A DNA stretch of 64,000 bases from Bacteroidales bacterium. Its GTDB lineage: Bacteria; Bacteroidota; Bacteroidia; Bacteroidales; JAGOPY01. The translations under genes were made by a program, and so were the position numbers. The stretch is taken from contig JALNZD010000006.1 in NCBI GenBank assembly GCA_023229505.1, positions 68,251-132,250 of the forward strand. The letters are read 5' to 3'. Below are positions 19,183-28,217 of the stretch, piece after piece; within the stretch, counting starts at the first letter, position 1; the number at the start of each line of letters is the position of its first letter. The notes beneath the pieces are model-generated. The model worked only from the letters and a program-made list of their open reading frames with translations, made no database searches and was not told the origin of the DNA.

Positions 19183-19428
19183 TTATTTTTGTTTTTCCTC
19201 ATCTTCGTACCGATCCGCTACCTCGTCTTCGGTAATATCAGAATCCGGTAAAACAAAATCCGGGCAGATCCAGAGTGCTTTCCTGGTAATGTATCGTTTA
19301 CATTTTTTCCAGGTTTCTTCCTCAAGACACCAGGAAGAAATATATTGCTCTTTCTTCTCGCTATCCGGCACTACAACATCAGTTTGGACGAGCCGGCAAC
19401 CTCCGTAATTTGGGCATATCTTGCTCAT
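19183..19428 (-). CDS. Small cysteine-rich protein heading the DsrC operon
   Basis: 81 residues, no signal peptide. Five cysteines: CPNYGGC (Cys5, Cys11), then WCLEEETWKKCKRY (Cys34, Cys43) and ICPDF (Cys55). A Cys-x8-Cys-x-RY pattern suggests metal or Fe-S binding. The tail is acidic and rich in Glu/Asp. I do not recognise a named family. It is the first gene of the minus-strand group leading into dsrC (66-bp gap containing a 7-bp word array) and is divergent from the DUF1214 gene. A role in the sulfur pathway is suggested by position only. Confidence 0.75.
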   Translation of the reverse strand: MSKICPNYGGCRLVQTDVVVPDSEKKEQYISSWCLEEETWKKCKRYITRKALWICPDFVLPDSDITEDEVADRYEDEEKQK

Positions 19429-19539
19429 GATCTAATTAAAAGCAAGGCCGAAATTACTAAAAAACAATCAATATGTGACATTGTTTCTATCTTTACCCGC
19501 CATTCAGGCACCTTGCAATGATAACGAATTCTTTTCAGA

Positions 19540-20733
19540 ATGAGAAAATTGCTGTTCGCATTTTTGAAGATCCTGAAAAAAACCAGGCAGTTCAGGCTAA
19601 AGCTGACCGGCAAGACCGAGAATGATATCCATGTTCAGCGCATCGTTTCAGGTAAAGCATGGGATGAATTTTGCGACCAGTTGAAACTGGCCGGCGCCAG
19701 TCTGGAATTCCCGTGCACCCCCCGGGATTCGTTCCAGCAGGCAGAAGGCGTGCGTTACCTTACCCGTCTGACCCGCGCAGGCCTGGAAGCTTTCGTGGAA
19801 TACAACGACCCGGCCTTCCCTGTCCTCCGGCGTATAGTCCATGAAACGGTTAAAATGGGCGCGGATAATCCGGATAATATCTACCTCAACGCCCAGATCA
19901 GCGGTCAGTATGAATACCGGCTCACAGGCAAGCGCAATACGATCGATTACATCGGGTTCTTTACCCGGAACGGCAATTACGGCTCCACCGGCGGCCTTGC
20001 CCCATGCGGAAAACTTGAAAACAACCAGCTTTCCTGTGAACCTGACGGCAGTTTTGAGATCATCCTTAGCAAAACCCCCAAAGGGAAGAATTGGTTAAAG
20101 ATCGAAGATGAAACCTCGTTGGTCATGGTCAGGCAGACTTTCCTGGACAGGGCATCAGAAATCCCGGCAGAAGTGTCGATCTCTAACCTCGACGGGCGAA
20201 AAGCACCGGATCCTGTCACACCGGCACAGATCGATGAAGGGTTGAAAACAGCCTCCATGTTCGTTGCGGGGGCATCGCTTCTCTTTGCCCGCTGGGCCAA
20301 AGGATTTCAGCAGCATACCAACAGGCTTCCACAGTTTGACCCGGCAATCTCAAACGCAGCCGGCGGTGATGAAAGCATTATCTATTATCATAGCCACTGG
20401 AAACTGGCACCAGGGGAAGCCCTGATTATAGAAGTTGATCCCCCAGATTGTGAAACCTGGAATTTTCAACTGAACAATTACTGGATGGAATCGCTTGATT
20501 ACCGGTATTTCAATATTTGTATCAACAAAGCCAGTGCCTGTTATGAAAAGGATGGCACCCTGAGGGTGATCGTATCGCATACCGATCCGGGGCATCTCAA
20601 CTGGATAGAAACCTGCGGGCATACTGAAGGTACGATGTGCTGGCGCTGGTACCGGTTAAAAGCTAGTGCCGAGCCGGTTGAACCCTCCTGCAGGGTTGTA
20701 AAACTTAACGATCTAAAAAGTGAAAAACGATAA
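19540..20733 (+). CDS. DUF1214 domain-containing protein
   Basis: 397 residues, ATG start, no clear signal peptide but a basic, hydrophobic N-terminus (MRKLLFAFLKILKK). The C-terminal part (APGEALIIEVDPP, WNFQLNNYWMES, ...IVSHTDPGHLNWIETCGH) matches the DUF1214 domain, often found with DUF1254 in proteins of unknown function. Its 3' end overlaps the sulfotransferase gene by 14 bp, so the two are translationally linked. Upstream TATCTTTA (19488-19495) is one base from the TAnnTTTG promoter element. Enzymatic role unknown. Confidence 0.85.
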   Translation: MRKLLFAFLKILKKTRQFRLKLTGKTENDIHVQRIVSGKAWDEFCDQLKLAGASLEFPCTPRDSFQQAEGVRYLTRLTRAGLEAFVEYNDPAFPVLRRIVHETVKMGADNPDNIYLNAQISGQYEYRLTGKRNTIDYIGFFTRNGNYGSTGGLAPCGKLENNQLSCEPDGSFEIILSKTPKGKNWLKIEDETSLVMVRQTFLDRASEIPAEVSISNLDGRKAPDPVTPAQIDEGLKTASMFVAGASLLFARWAKGFQQHTNRLPQFDPAISNAAGGDESIIYYHSHWKLAPGEALIIEVDPPDCETWNFQLNNYWMESLDYRYFNICINKASACYEKDGTLRVIVSHTDPGHLNWIETCGHTEGTMCWRWYRLKASAEPVEPSCRVVKLNDLKSEKR

Positions 20734-21991
20734 AATCATCAAATCTTCTCACTATGGCCACCGGCCATGGTGGTTCAAGGCAGTGAACCGGGTTTGGAAA
20801 TCTACCTATCTGCTGGGGACTCAGTCGGACCTGGGTAAAGACAGCCTGATCCACGCAGCAAGGAAAGTCACGGGCCTGCATAATTTCGGCAAAGATTTCT
20901 TTGATGAACCGCTCGACAGGTTGCTTTTTTCGATCCGGGAAGAAGCGGGACTCCATCCCATCGGTAACTTTATCACCCGCCAACGGATGATCAACCTGTT
21001 GTGTGTCCGGCTGCGGGCTGAGGAATTATTCCGCCGTTATCCGGCCATCCTGGAACAGCCGTTGCTGCCTGCCTGGGTGATCCTGGGACTGCAACGGACC
21101 GGTACCACCAAACTCCACCGGCTCCTGGCGGCTGATGAGAACCACCGCGTCCTGCTTAGCTGGGAAGCGATCAACCCGGTGCCCCTGGGTGACCATGATG
21201 GGAAACCGGATAAGAGAATTGCTATTGCCCGCACCTCCGAAAATGCCCTCCGCCTCATGGCGCCTGGCTTTTTCGCGATCCACCCGGTGGAACACCACGC
21301 CCCTGAAGAGGATATTCTTCTGCTGGATGCCACTTTCCTCAGCACGACCCCTGAAGCCACTATGAATGTCCCTTCCTATGCCGCCTGGCTTGAGCAAACG
21401 GATCAAAGCCCTGCTTATGCTTATATGGTCAAGCTGCTGAAACTCTTGCAGTGGCAAAGGCCCGGGCAAAGATGGATCCTCAAATCCCCTCACCACCTTG
21501 AGTTCATCGACCTGATCGACCGCCATTTCGATGAGGTTCATTTCCTGTGGACCCATCGTGAAGTGACGGAGTGTATCCCCTCTTTTATCAGCATGGCGGC
21601 CCATTCCAGGGTGATCTTCAGTGATCAGGCCGATGGAAACGCCATTGCCCGGCATTGGATCCGTAAAACAGGCTATATGCTTCAGAAAGGACTGGATTAC
21701 CGCAATACTAACCAACACAAGCATCAATTTACCGACATCTTTTACAATGATTTAAAAGATACCTCCGCTAAGGTCCTTACCAGGATTTATCAGCTTGACG
21801 GGGGAATGACGCCGGAATTGCTATCGCGCTTTGAAAAGGCGGAACGTGAAAACCCAATGAGAAAATACGGGATCCATGATTACCAGTTGCAGGATTTTGG
21901 GGTCGATTTAAGCGATATCGAAAATCAAACAAAACCTTACCGGGAATTTATTGCCTCCATTCAAAAAGTAACGTATGACCCGGAATTATAA
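20720..21991 (+). CDS. Sulfotransferase family protein
   Basis: 423 residues with a GTG start inside the preceding gene. The PAPS-binding P-loop is clear (VILGLQRTGTTKLHRLL, near residues 117-133), and the second conserved block is RWILKSPHHLEFIDLI followed by FLWTHREV. This fits the Sulfotransfer_3 type that moves sulfate from PAPS to an alcohol or sugar. It is soluble, with no signal peptide. It overlaps DUF1214 (14 bp) and the SDR (17 bp), so the three probably act on one substrate. Which substrate cannot be told from the sequence; a lipid or sterol-like alcohol would fit. Confidence 0.9.
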   Translation: MKNDKIIKSSHYGHRPWWFKAVNRVWKSTYLLGTQSDLGKDSLIHAARKVTGLHNFGKDFFDEPLDRLLFSIREEAGLHPIGNFITRQRMINLLCVRLRAEELFRRYPAILEQPLLPAWVILGLQRTGTTKLHRLLAADENHRVLLSWEAINPVPLGDHDGKPDKRIAIARTSENALRLMAPGFFAIHPVEHHAPEEDILLLDATFLSTTPEATMNVPSYAAWLEQTDQSPAYAYMVKLLKLLQWQRPGQRWILKSPHHLEFIDLIDRHFDEVHFLWTHREVTECIPSFISMAAHSRVIFSDQADGNAIARHWIRKTGYMLQKGLDYRNTNQHKHQFTDIFYNDLKDTSAKVLTRIYQLDGGMTPELLSRFEKAERENPMRKYGIHDYQLQDFGVDLSDIENQTKPYREFIASIQKVTYDPEL

Positions 21992-23003
21992 AAATCCTGC
22001 CAGTGCCACGCTGGAGGGAATAAGGGCCGTTTTTGCCAGGCAGGAAAAAGTAGGATCTTTGAAAGACACCGACCGGCTGGAAGGAAAAACCGTACTGATC
22101 GACGGGGCCAGTTCGGGATTGGGGTTTGCCGTTACGGTGCAACTGGCTGGAAGAGGCGCCAGGGTTATCATGGCCTGCCGGAGCGGGATACCGGGAAAAG
22201 GGGAAGAGGTGAAGAGGAGAACAGGGAATCAGAATATTGAGATGGTCCAGGTGGATTATTCAGATATAGCCTCCATTCAGAAGTTCATCGGGAAGGTTAA
22301 GGAAAAATATTCCCCGCTGGACATCGTGATCAGCAACGCAGCGATGGTTCCAAGCCAGAGCCGTAAGACACCGCAAGGGCTTGAGGAGATGTTCATGGTG
22401 AACTATCTTTCCAAATTTATGATGATAAACGGATTATTAGAAAAAGATTGTTTCAGGAAAGATGGGAAAGAAAACCCCAGGATCGTGTTTATTTCCTCTG
22501 AAAGTCACCGTTATCCGCCTGCCTTCGACTGGGGCTCTTTCGGGGTTTACAAATCCTACGGGATGAAAAAAACGGTGGAATATTACGGTTACTACAAATT
22601 ACTCCTTACGACCTTTGCGTATGAGCTTTCCCGCAGGTTGCAGGCGGATGGCCGGCGGCCGGTTTCCGTTTTCTCCCTTTGCCCCGGGCCGGTGAATTCA
22701 GGAATCGCCAGGGAAGCGCCTGCTTTCATTCAACCACTGATGAAGCTGATCTTTGCCATGTTTTTCGCGTCCCCCGGGAAAGCCGCTGAACCGGTAGTTT
22801 ACCTGGCGTCTTCCAATGATTTAGAAGGCAAACCTTTTGATTACCTTTTTAAAATGTCGCGGAAAGAAATTGATGAAAAGGCGTCGGACCCTGATAATGG
22901 GAAAAAACTATGGAAGATGTCGGATAAGCTGATTAATAATCTTTCTTCTTCTGACCTGTCAGGTACTGCGCACGCCGACAGGTCAATTAATACTAAAATC
23001 TGA
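21975..23003 (+). CDS. Short-chain dehydrogenase/reductase (protochlorophyllide-reductase-like)
   Basis: 342 residues. The Rossmann motif is GASSGLG in VLIDGASSGLGFAVTV, the NNAG-type motif is ISNAAM, the catalytic Ser is in IVFISSESH, and YxxxK is present in YYGYYKLLL. The length and C-terminal extension resemble protochlorophyllide-reductase-like or retinol-dehydrogenase-like SDRs. It overlaps the sulfotransferase by 17 bp. The last 17 residues (SDLSGTAHADRSINTKI) are encoded by the 5' half of a REP-like repeat, so the native C-terminus has probably been replaced. Confidence 0.9.
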   Translation: MTRNYKNPASATLEGIRAVFARQEKVGSLKDTDRLEGKTVLIDGASSGLGFAVTVQLAGRGARVIMACRSGIPGKGEEVKRRTGNQNIEMVQVDYSDIASIQKFIGKVKEKYSPLDIVISNAAMVPSQSRKTPQGLEEMFMVNYLSKFMMINGLLEKDCFRKDGKENPRIVFISSESHRYPPAFDWGSFGVYKSYGMKKTVEYYGYYKLLLTTFAYELSRRLQADGRRPVSVFSLCPGPVNSGIAREAPAFIQPLMKLIFAMFFASPGKAAEPVVYLASSNDLEGKPFDYLFKMSRKEIDEKASDPDNGKKLWKMSDKLINNLSSSDLSGTAHADRSINTKI

Positions 23004-23027
23004 CGGTGTCAAAGACCCGTCAGCGTT
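22953..23027 (+). repeat. REP-like two-hairpin element, copy A
   Basis: Hairpin 1 pairs GACCTGTC (22953-22960) with GACAGGTC; hairpin 2 pairs CTGACGG with CCCGTCAG (23000-23023). It overlaps the 3' end of the SDR gene. It is the same unit as the copy at 29852-29929. Confidence 0.8.
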
Positions 23028-23031
23028 ATCA

Positions 23032-23973
23032 TTACAATTCCAGCAATTTTACTTTCTCAGGGTTTATCTCTCCCAGCCCGTGCTCGTACGCACGCTTGCA
23101 AGTCAGGATATCGTCCGGGAAAAATCCGATCAGACTGGCTGAATATACATCCATGGCTACAGGATCTTTCCCGGCAAGGATCTTGCCGGGCCTGACCGTT
23201 TCCCCAGGACCGGCAGGGCCATTGTTCAGTGCACATTCGTTAGCATCCACTATGCAAAGATCAGGTTTGCGGATAAGGTTGAGGTCAGCGATACATTGTG
23301 CTAAATATTCATGTTGATCGTAAGTGTAATCGCCTTCAGGGGAATGCATATTCCGGTTGGTATCATGAGACGAAACGCCCATCATTCCCTTGAGGTTCCC
23401 TGAGTAGATAACTCCAGCATGATGTTTAGCAACAGGAACACTGATAAAAACATCTGTTTCTTTAAATTCCCTGTAGATTTTCGCTTTTTTAAGCGAGACC
23501 CCTTCCGGAATTTCCACTTCAATAAGGTCACTACCGTAACGAATACGCTGGATGACCGATTTAAGCTTTTCGAAAAGCAGGCCTCTTTCCCAATATGCCT
23601 GTGAAGCCGGCTTAAAGCAGACAATTTCCTTTGCTCCAGCCTGGAGGCATAGATTTGCCAGGCTTAATACCACATCCGGTTGTGTATAAAACCCGGGATT
23701 CTTCCAGGGGGAATTCACCAGTAATCCTACGGTCTGGCCTGAACGTACAAACTGGCCTATACCTCCCAGCGGCTCCAATAACCTGGACATGCTTTCTTCC
23801 GGATTAGCTCCTGAAATTGTCACAATATCAGGTATTTCACCACCTGAAGGTGATCTATAGTGCAGCGGCCGGTTCATTGAAAATCCTGATCCGGTAATTT
23901 GCCTGGGCAAAAGGACTGCCCCACCGGCCATTAAACCGGTCTTTAAAAAATCACGACGTTTTATCTTGCTCAT
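23032..23973 (-). CDS. DUF362 protein with Tat signal
   Basis: 313 residues from the ATG at 23973. A longer frame exists only from a TTG 60 bp upstream and would bury the signal. The N-terminus MSKIKRRDFLKTGLMAGGA is a twin-arginine signal (RRDFLK), so a folded, cofactor-bearing protein is exported. The body has the DUF362 features VTISGANPEESM, PVAKHH, NLKGMMGVSSHDTNR and KDPVAMDVYSASLIG. DUF362 proteins often carry Fe-S clusters elsewhere, but no ferredoxin motif is present here. It faces the SDR gene tail to tail. Function unknown. Confidence 0.88.
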   Translation of the reverse strand: MSKIKRRDFLKTGLMAGGAVLLPRQITGSGFSMNRPLHYRSPSGGEIPDIVTISGANPEESMSRLLEPLGGIGQFVRSGQTVGLLVNSPWKNPGFYTQPDVVLSLANLCLQAGAKEIVCFKPASQAYWERGLLFEKLKSVIQRIRYGSDLIEVEIPEGVSLKKAKIYREFKETDVFISVPVAKHHAGVIYSGNLKGMMGVSSHDTNRNMHSPEGDYTYDQHEYLAQCIADLNLIRKPDLCIVDANECALNNGPAGPGETVRPGKILAGKDPVAMDVYSASLIGFFPDDILTCKRAYEHGLGEINPEKVKLLEL

Positions 23974-24138
23974 TTGGTATTGATTAAAAATGGAATACGC
24001 ATTAAAATTAAATACTTTTTTACTGAAAGTCAAATCATTATTAAAGATTTTTCAGTCACCAATATTTTGTTAAACCAATGTTAATTAATAAGCTATCAGC
24101 TAATTCATCTAGTATATTTGACCTCTTTTAATTAATAA

Positions 24139-24246
24139 CCATCGAAAGATGGCCATGATGCTGTCATCGAAACAAACTTTACAAAATGGGCATTTCTGGA
24201 TGAAGATGAGCTTTCAGAGATCATCCCTGAGCTCGGCGGTAAATAA
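24139..24246 (+). pseudogene. Possible gene remnant in the intergenic gap
   Basis: The 306-bp gap between the DUF362 and T9SS genes holds one protein-like stretch. A frame bounded by TAA at both ends encodes about 35 residues ending NFTKWAFLDEDELSEIIP-ELGGK. Its Asp/Glu-rich composition looks like the C-terminus of a real protein, yet it has no start codon. The family was not recognised. The rest of the gap is AT-rich, apart from a partial REP at 24265-24279. Confidence 0.3.
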
Positions 24247-24264
24247 ATAATCGCCAAATATTCA

Positions 24265-24279
24265 GACCTGTCAGTGTTT
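24265..24279 (+). repeat. Partial REP-like fragment
   Basis: GACCTGTCAGTGTTT matches the 3' half of hairpin 2 of the REP family and ends one base before the stop codon of the adjacent minus-strand gene. Confidence 0.5.
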
Positions 24280-27200
24280 TTATTTGACGACCGTAATCAT
24301 TCCTTCATAGACTTTTTTAGCGTCCCTGAAGTTTTTCCCAAAAATCCGGAAAACATAAGTGTCAGGTGTAACGATATTACCGTTCATGTCTTTCCCGTCC
24401 CAGACACAATCAGGATTTGTGATCTGTGAGTCATAGACGAGTTGACCCCAGCGGCTGTAAATAATGATCCTGAAGACATCGATGACGTCGCCGGTAGTCC
24501 CGCCTACGGAAAAACAGTCGTTCAGGCCATCGTTGTTAGGAGAAAAAGCGTTGGGGACAAAAATTTCAATATCCTCCATAATTCCAACCTCGAGGGTATC
24601 GTGGTCCCAGCAGCCATGCTCGGTTTCAGTGTACATGATCACCATATAGTTGCCCGGGGCGCCGTAAGTATGCCTGGGGCTTCCTTCACCCGAGGCGGTG
24701 GCCCCGTCTCCGAAATTCCAGTCAATGATGCTCCAGGGAAGTGAACTCTCATCCGTGAACCTGATCGTCGGGTTATCAATCGTGGCGGCCTGCGGGTCGG
24801 CACTAAAGTCGGCTACAGGCACTTCGTAGACTTCAACTATACCAAATACTGTGAGCGTGTTCACGCAACCGGTGGCGTTGGTCACTGTCAGGGTCACATC
24901 GTACTGCCCCGGGTTTTCGTAGAGATGGGTCGGGTTCGCTTGCGTTTCTGTGCTTCCATCGCCGAATTCCCAGACATAGGATGGATTTTCAAGGTTTGAT
25001 GATCCATTGTTGAATGATACTTCGACAGGCTGGCAGCCGGAGGAATTTGAGGCTGTAAATGCTGCCAGCGGATCAGGATGAACAGTAAACTGAAGGTAGA
25101 AAGTTTCTACGCAACCCGTTTCGGAGATAGTGACCTGGATATTTTTCGTACCCGGTGTGCTCCAGATCACATTTGGCTGCGTCGATGCACTGGTAGGTGG
25201 GACGCCGTCGGCCAGGATCCAGGCATAGGTGGCTCCCGGTAAAGGCGCGATAATAGGCTGAAAGTTAAGCTGGACAGGCTTATTAGTACAGGAAGATCCC
25301 GGATAGGCAATGATATTGCCGGCAATACGAGGCCTGACATTGACCAGGACGGTTGTAGAATCATAACAGCCATTATTATCCATGATCTTGCATTGGTAGG
25401 TAGTTGTCTCCTCCGGGGTTACCACCGGTGAGGCACTGTTTTGCTGGCCGGCCAGGGAAGCATCGGGTGGACTGGCTGTCCAGTAATAAGTAATAATACT
25501 GACCGGGCCGCTCGTAGCGCTCAGCTGAGCCGGGTAATCAATGCAAACGGATGATAAATCTGTAAAAGCCTGGACCTGGGAATAAGGATACACGTTAACC
25601 GTGAAATTCAATGTATCATAGCACCCATGAATATTAAAGGCGATGACCCTGACCTGGTGGACGCCTGCATCAGTGAGCGAAAGAGAGATCGTTTGTCCTA
25701 ATGCCGAAAAGCTTAGCCCGCCGTCATCAAACCACTTCCACTCCCATCCGTCATAGGCATTAAGTTCCTTGAGACTAAAAGGCACATTAGGACAAACATT
25801 GAAATCATTGGCATTATTAAGCCTGACTGCACAGATCAACTGCGACACTTCAAAGGTAAAGCAGGTATCTGCCTGTTCACCGCAATCATTAATGATCGAA
25901 ACGCAGATAGTATGAAAGCCGGCTGAAATCGGCGTATAATTGAGCACCTGTGTATTACCACCAAGAACGGGGCCTCCCAGACTGCCGTAATGCCACTGGT
26001 AAGACTGCGCCCCGCTGCATATAAGCTGGATCGTTTCACCCAGGCAGATAAGGGGCACGCCGGTTATTTCCACGACAGGGAAGAAAGTTGCATTGACCTG
26101 GTCCTGGTTAGTGTTCCCGCATTCATCCGTCACCACACATGTAAACACAATGGTATTCGGAGCATATTGGCCATAATCAGCCCAGGTTACGGTATAGATA
26201 GAATCGTAGCCAACGGGGTTTCCCTGGAAATACCAAATCGTTGTAAAATTCCTTCCCACATTGGTACTCTGTACTTTTATATCTGACTGCCCGTTCTGGC
26301 ATAACTGGAAATCGGAACTGGCCTGCACCTCAAGCTGGCTGTAAATGATGACCGTATCTTTACCGGGCAGATAGCCGGGCTTCCCGGTGCACCGGTCGGT
26401 AATGGTACAATAAATATAATCGGGACTGTCGGAAATGGGCGTTGTAAACTGCTCCCCGGCGCCGAACTGGGGTACGGCGGGATGCGTCCATGCATAATAA
26501 TATGGCGGGATCCCACCCTGAAGAATATCAGTAATAGTAACTGTCACATCATTGCCGCAGTAGTATATATTTGAAGGTATTGGTCCGTATGTTTTATGCG
26601 TATTGAGATAAGGATTATAATCCTTTACCTTAGCCTTGATAAGACCGGAATAGCCAGCATTACCTGTGCTCCAGCCTGTATCTGCCATTGGCACATCGCA
26701 GGGATCCATCTGGTATCGGATAGACCACTTTTCAATCCCGTTCGTCCCTTCATTGATATTGTCATCGATGGCTGAAATTAAGTACGTCACTTCCATCACT
26801 GAATCCGGGATCATTATCAGGGAGTCCTGCACCAATGGTGGTGTGAAGGTATATTCTAAAGATGAGGCGTTATCAATTCTCATGCGAATGAATAAAGTAT
26901 CCTGCGGCAGTACGTTGGTTTTAACGGTAATGATCATATTTGAGCATCCGCCTTCCACCAGGCTGGTATCACCTGCAAAATCAGGATTATCGACTACACC
27001 TTCCACGGTCCATTCCAGGCCGTAACCGCTCATCAGGCTGAATGCCTTGAGAAATACCGCGGAATTTATTTGGTGAGAAAGGTTGTAACCCTGGATAACT
27101 ATACCATTAGGGTAATCTGCTACTCCTATTTTAATCCAGTAAGGCCGGCATGGCTGAATATCTTCGGGAGATAGACTGAATGGACGAATATCATAGGGTA

Positions 27201-28068
27201 CTGTCGCACCATCGAAGATGAAACTCTTTTCAGGATTATAATTAGGTACATAGTTACCGGAGTACGGAAATGTGTGGTTAAGGAATTTGACCGAAATGGG
27301 AATGTAAGGAGGTGAACCCAGCACTCCTCTTACAGAAGCGATATTATTAGGACTCATATTACTTGGAGTCTTTTTAACCAGGATAGCCATAAAATCGCTC
27401 GCTGCTGCGCCCGTAAGGTCTATATCGGCGACTGGTGGCGGTGGTGGAAAAAGTGGATTAGATTGCCATAAATATTCCTCGGAAGCAAAAACATACTTTA
27501 AGTGGATAGAATTATAATAAGGCTTGAACTTGAACGTGATGATGGAAGGATCAACGGCCGTATCGGGTTTCATATCTCCAACAATTATTCCAACCATATA
27601 ATCCATATCATCGTCCTGCAGGTACTCTGTCGGCGGTATCCCAGGTCCCCCTGGAATATAATAAGTCCCAAGGCTATCATGCGCAGGAATAGCTTGTGCA
27701 CCAGTTTTATTATATCCGTTGTCCACAATAGTAGTGGTCTTTACATATCCGTTAGAGATAATAAGACCATCAGAAAATCCTATATCTGCACCTTGCCTGA
27801 AAAGGCCCACTCCTTTGGAATTGCCAATATATTCGGGATTTGAGAGCTGTCCTCCGCCAAAAAATAGAGTATCTTTGATGTATTTTATGATGTCATCCAT
27901 GAATGTTGAATCCGGAACCGAAGAGTTCACATCCATGTATCTATAAATATCCAAATCCTGGGTGAACTGGGGATAAACCATTGTTGGCAGCAAAACAATC
28001 ATAACCGCTGTGATAAGCTTTCTGGTCATGCTTACCGGGTTATAACCTTGTGGATTTCTAAAGTTCAT
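24280..28068 (-). CDS. Choice-of-anchor L / PKD protein with T9SS type B sorting domain
   Basis: 1262 residues. Either ATG 28068 or ATG 28029 may start it; the second gives the compact signal peptide MTRKLITAVMIVLLPTMVYPQ, the first has an A-rich upstream region usual in this phylum. Residues about 50-240 resemble the choice-of-anchor L domain (GVGLFRQGADIGFSDGLIIS, HLKYVFASEEY). A long run of Ig/PKD-like modules follows, with canonical PKD domains (YVWEFGDGS, DWNFGDGA) near 1000-1150. The last 95 residues (IFVPNAFSPNNDGLNDCF, YSRWGQLVYDS) are a type B sorting domain. It is probably a large secreted surface protein; ligand unknown. Confidence 0.92.
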   Translation of the reverse strand: MNFRNPQGYNPVSMTRKLITAVMIVLLPTMVYPQFTQDLDIYRYMDVNSSVPDSTFMDDIIKYIKDTLFFGGGQLSNPEYIGNSKGVGLFRQGADIGFSDGLIISNGYVKTTTIVDNGYNKTGAQAIPAHDSLGTYYIPGGPGIPPTEYLQDDDMDYMVGIIVGDMKPDTAVDPSIITFKFKPYYNSIHLKYVFASEEYLWQSNPLFPPPPPVADIDLTGAAASDFMAILVKKTPSNMSPNNIASVRGVLGSPPYIPISVKFLNHTFPYSGNYVPNYNPEKSFIFDGATVPYDIRPFSLSPEDIQPCRPYWIKIGVADYPNGIVIQGYNLSHQINSAVFLKAFSLMSGYGLEWTVEGVVDNPDFAGDTSLVEGGCSNMIITVKTNVLPQDTLFIRMRIDNASSLEYTFTPPLVQDSLIMIPDSVMEVTYLISAIDDNINEGTNGIEKWSIRYQMDPCDVPMADTGWSTGNAGYSGLIKAKVKDYNPYLNTHKTYGPIPSNIYYCGNDVTVTITDILQGGIPPYYYAWTHPAVPQFGAGEQFTTPISDSPDYIYCTITDRCTGKPGYLPGKDTVIIYSQLEVQASSDFQLCQNGQSDIKVQSTNVGRNFTTIWYFQGNPVGYDSIYTVTWADYGQYAPNTIVFTCVVTDECGNTNQDQVNATFFPVVEITGVPLICLGETIQLICSGAQSYQWHYGSLGGPVLGGNTQVLNYTPISAGFHTICVSIINDCGEQADTCFTFEVSQLICAVRLNNANDFNVCPNVPFSLKELNAYDGWEWKWFDDGGLSFSALGQTISLSLTDAGVHQVRVIAFNIHGCYDTLNFTVNVYPYSQVQAFTDLSSVCIDYPAQLSATSGPVSIITYYWTASPPDASLAGQQNSASPVVTPEETTTYQCKIMDNNGCYDSTTVLVNVRPRIAGNIIAYPGSSCTNKPVQLNFQPIIAPLPGATYAWILADGVPPTSASTQPNVIWSTPGTKNIQVTISETGCVETFYLQFTVHPDPLAAFTASNSSGCQPVEVSFNNGSSNLENPSYVWEFGDGSTETQANPTHLYENPGQYDVTLTVTNATGCVNTLTVFGIVEVYEVPVADFSADPQAATIDNPTIRFTDESSLPWSIIDWNFGDGATASGEGSPRHTYGAPGNYMVIMYTETEHGCWDHDTLEVGIMEDIEIFVPNAFSPNNDGLNDCFSVGGTTGDVIDVFRIIIYSRWGQLVYDSQITNPDCVWDGKDMNGNIVTPDTYVFRIFGKNFRDAKKVYEGMITVVK

Positions 28069-28177
28069 CTTATTAGTTGTTTTCAGAGTAATGAAACGAA
28101 CCTGTAAAGTTAGGTAATCTTTCAGAAAAAGTGTTGATTATATTAGAATAAATATTTTGATACGATTTATTTGTTTC

Positions 28178-28213
28178 TAACCTGAAGGGGTCCGCCAAAG
28201 GAGGGCCCGTTTG
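28178..28213 (+). repeat. Degenerate REP-like hairpin 2
   Basis: The sequence aligns with AAACCTGACGGCGTCC..GGAGGACCCGT of the REP family, with substitutions and a short deletion. It lies 5 bp beyond the stop of the GT-C gene at 28218. Confidence 0.55.
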
Positions 28214-28217
28214 TACT

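Noticed and set aside
21026..21727. 233-codon minus-strand ORF
   Set aside because: Antisense shadow of the sulfotransferase, whose P-loop and motifs are clear on the plus strand.
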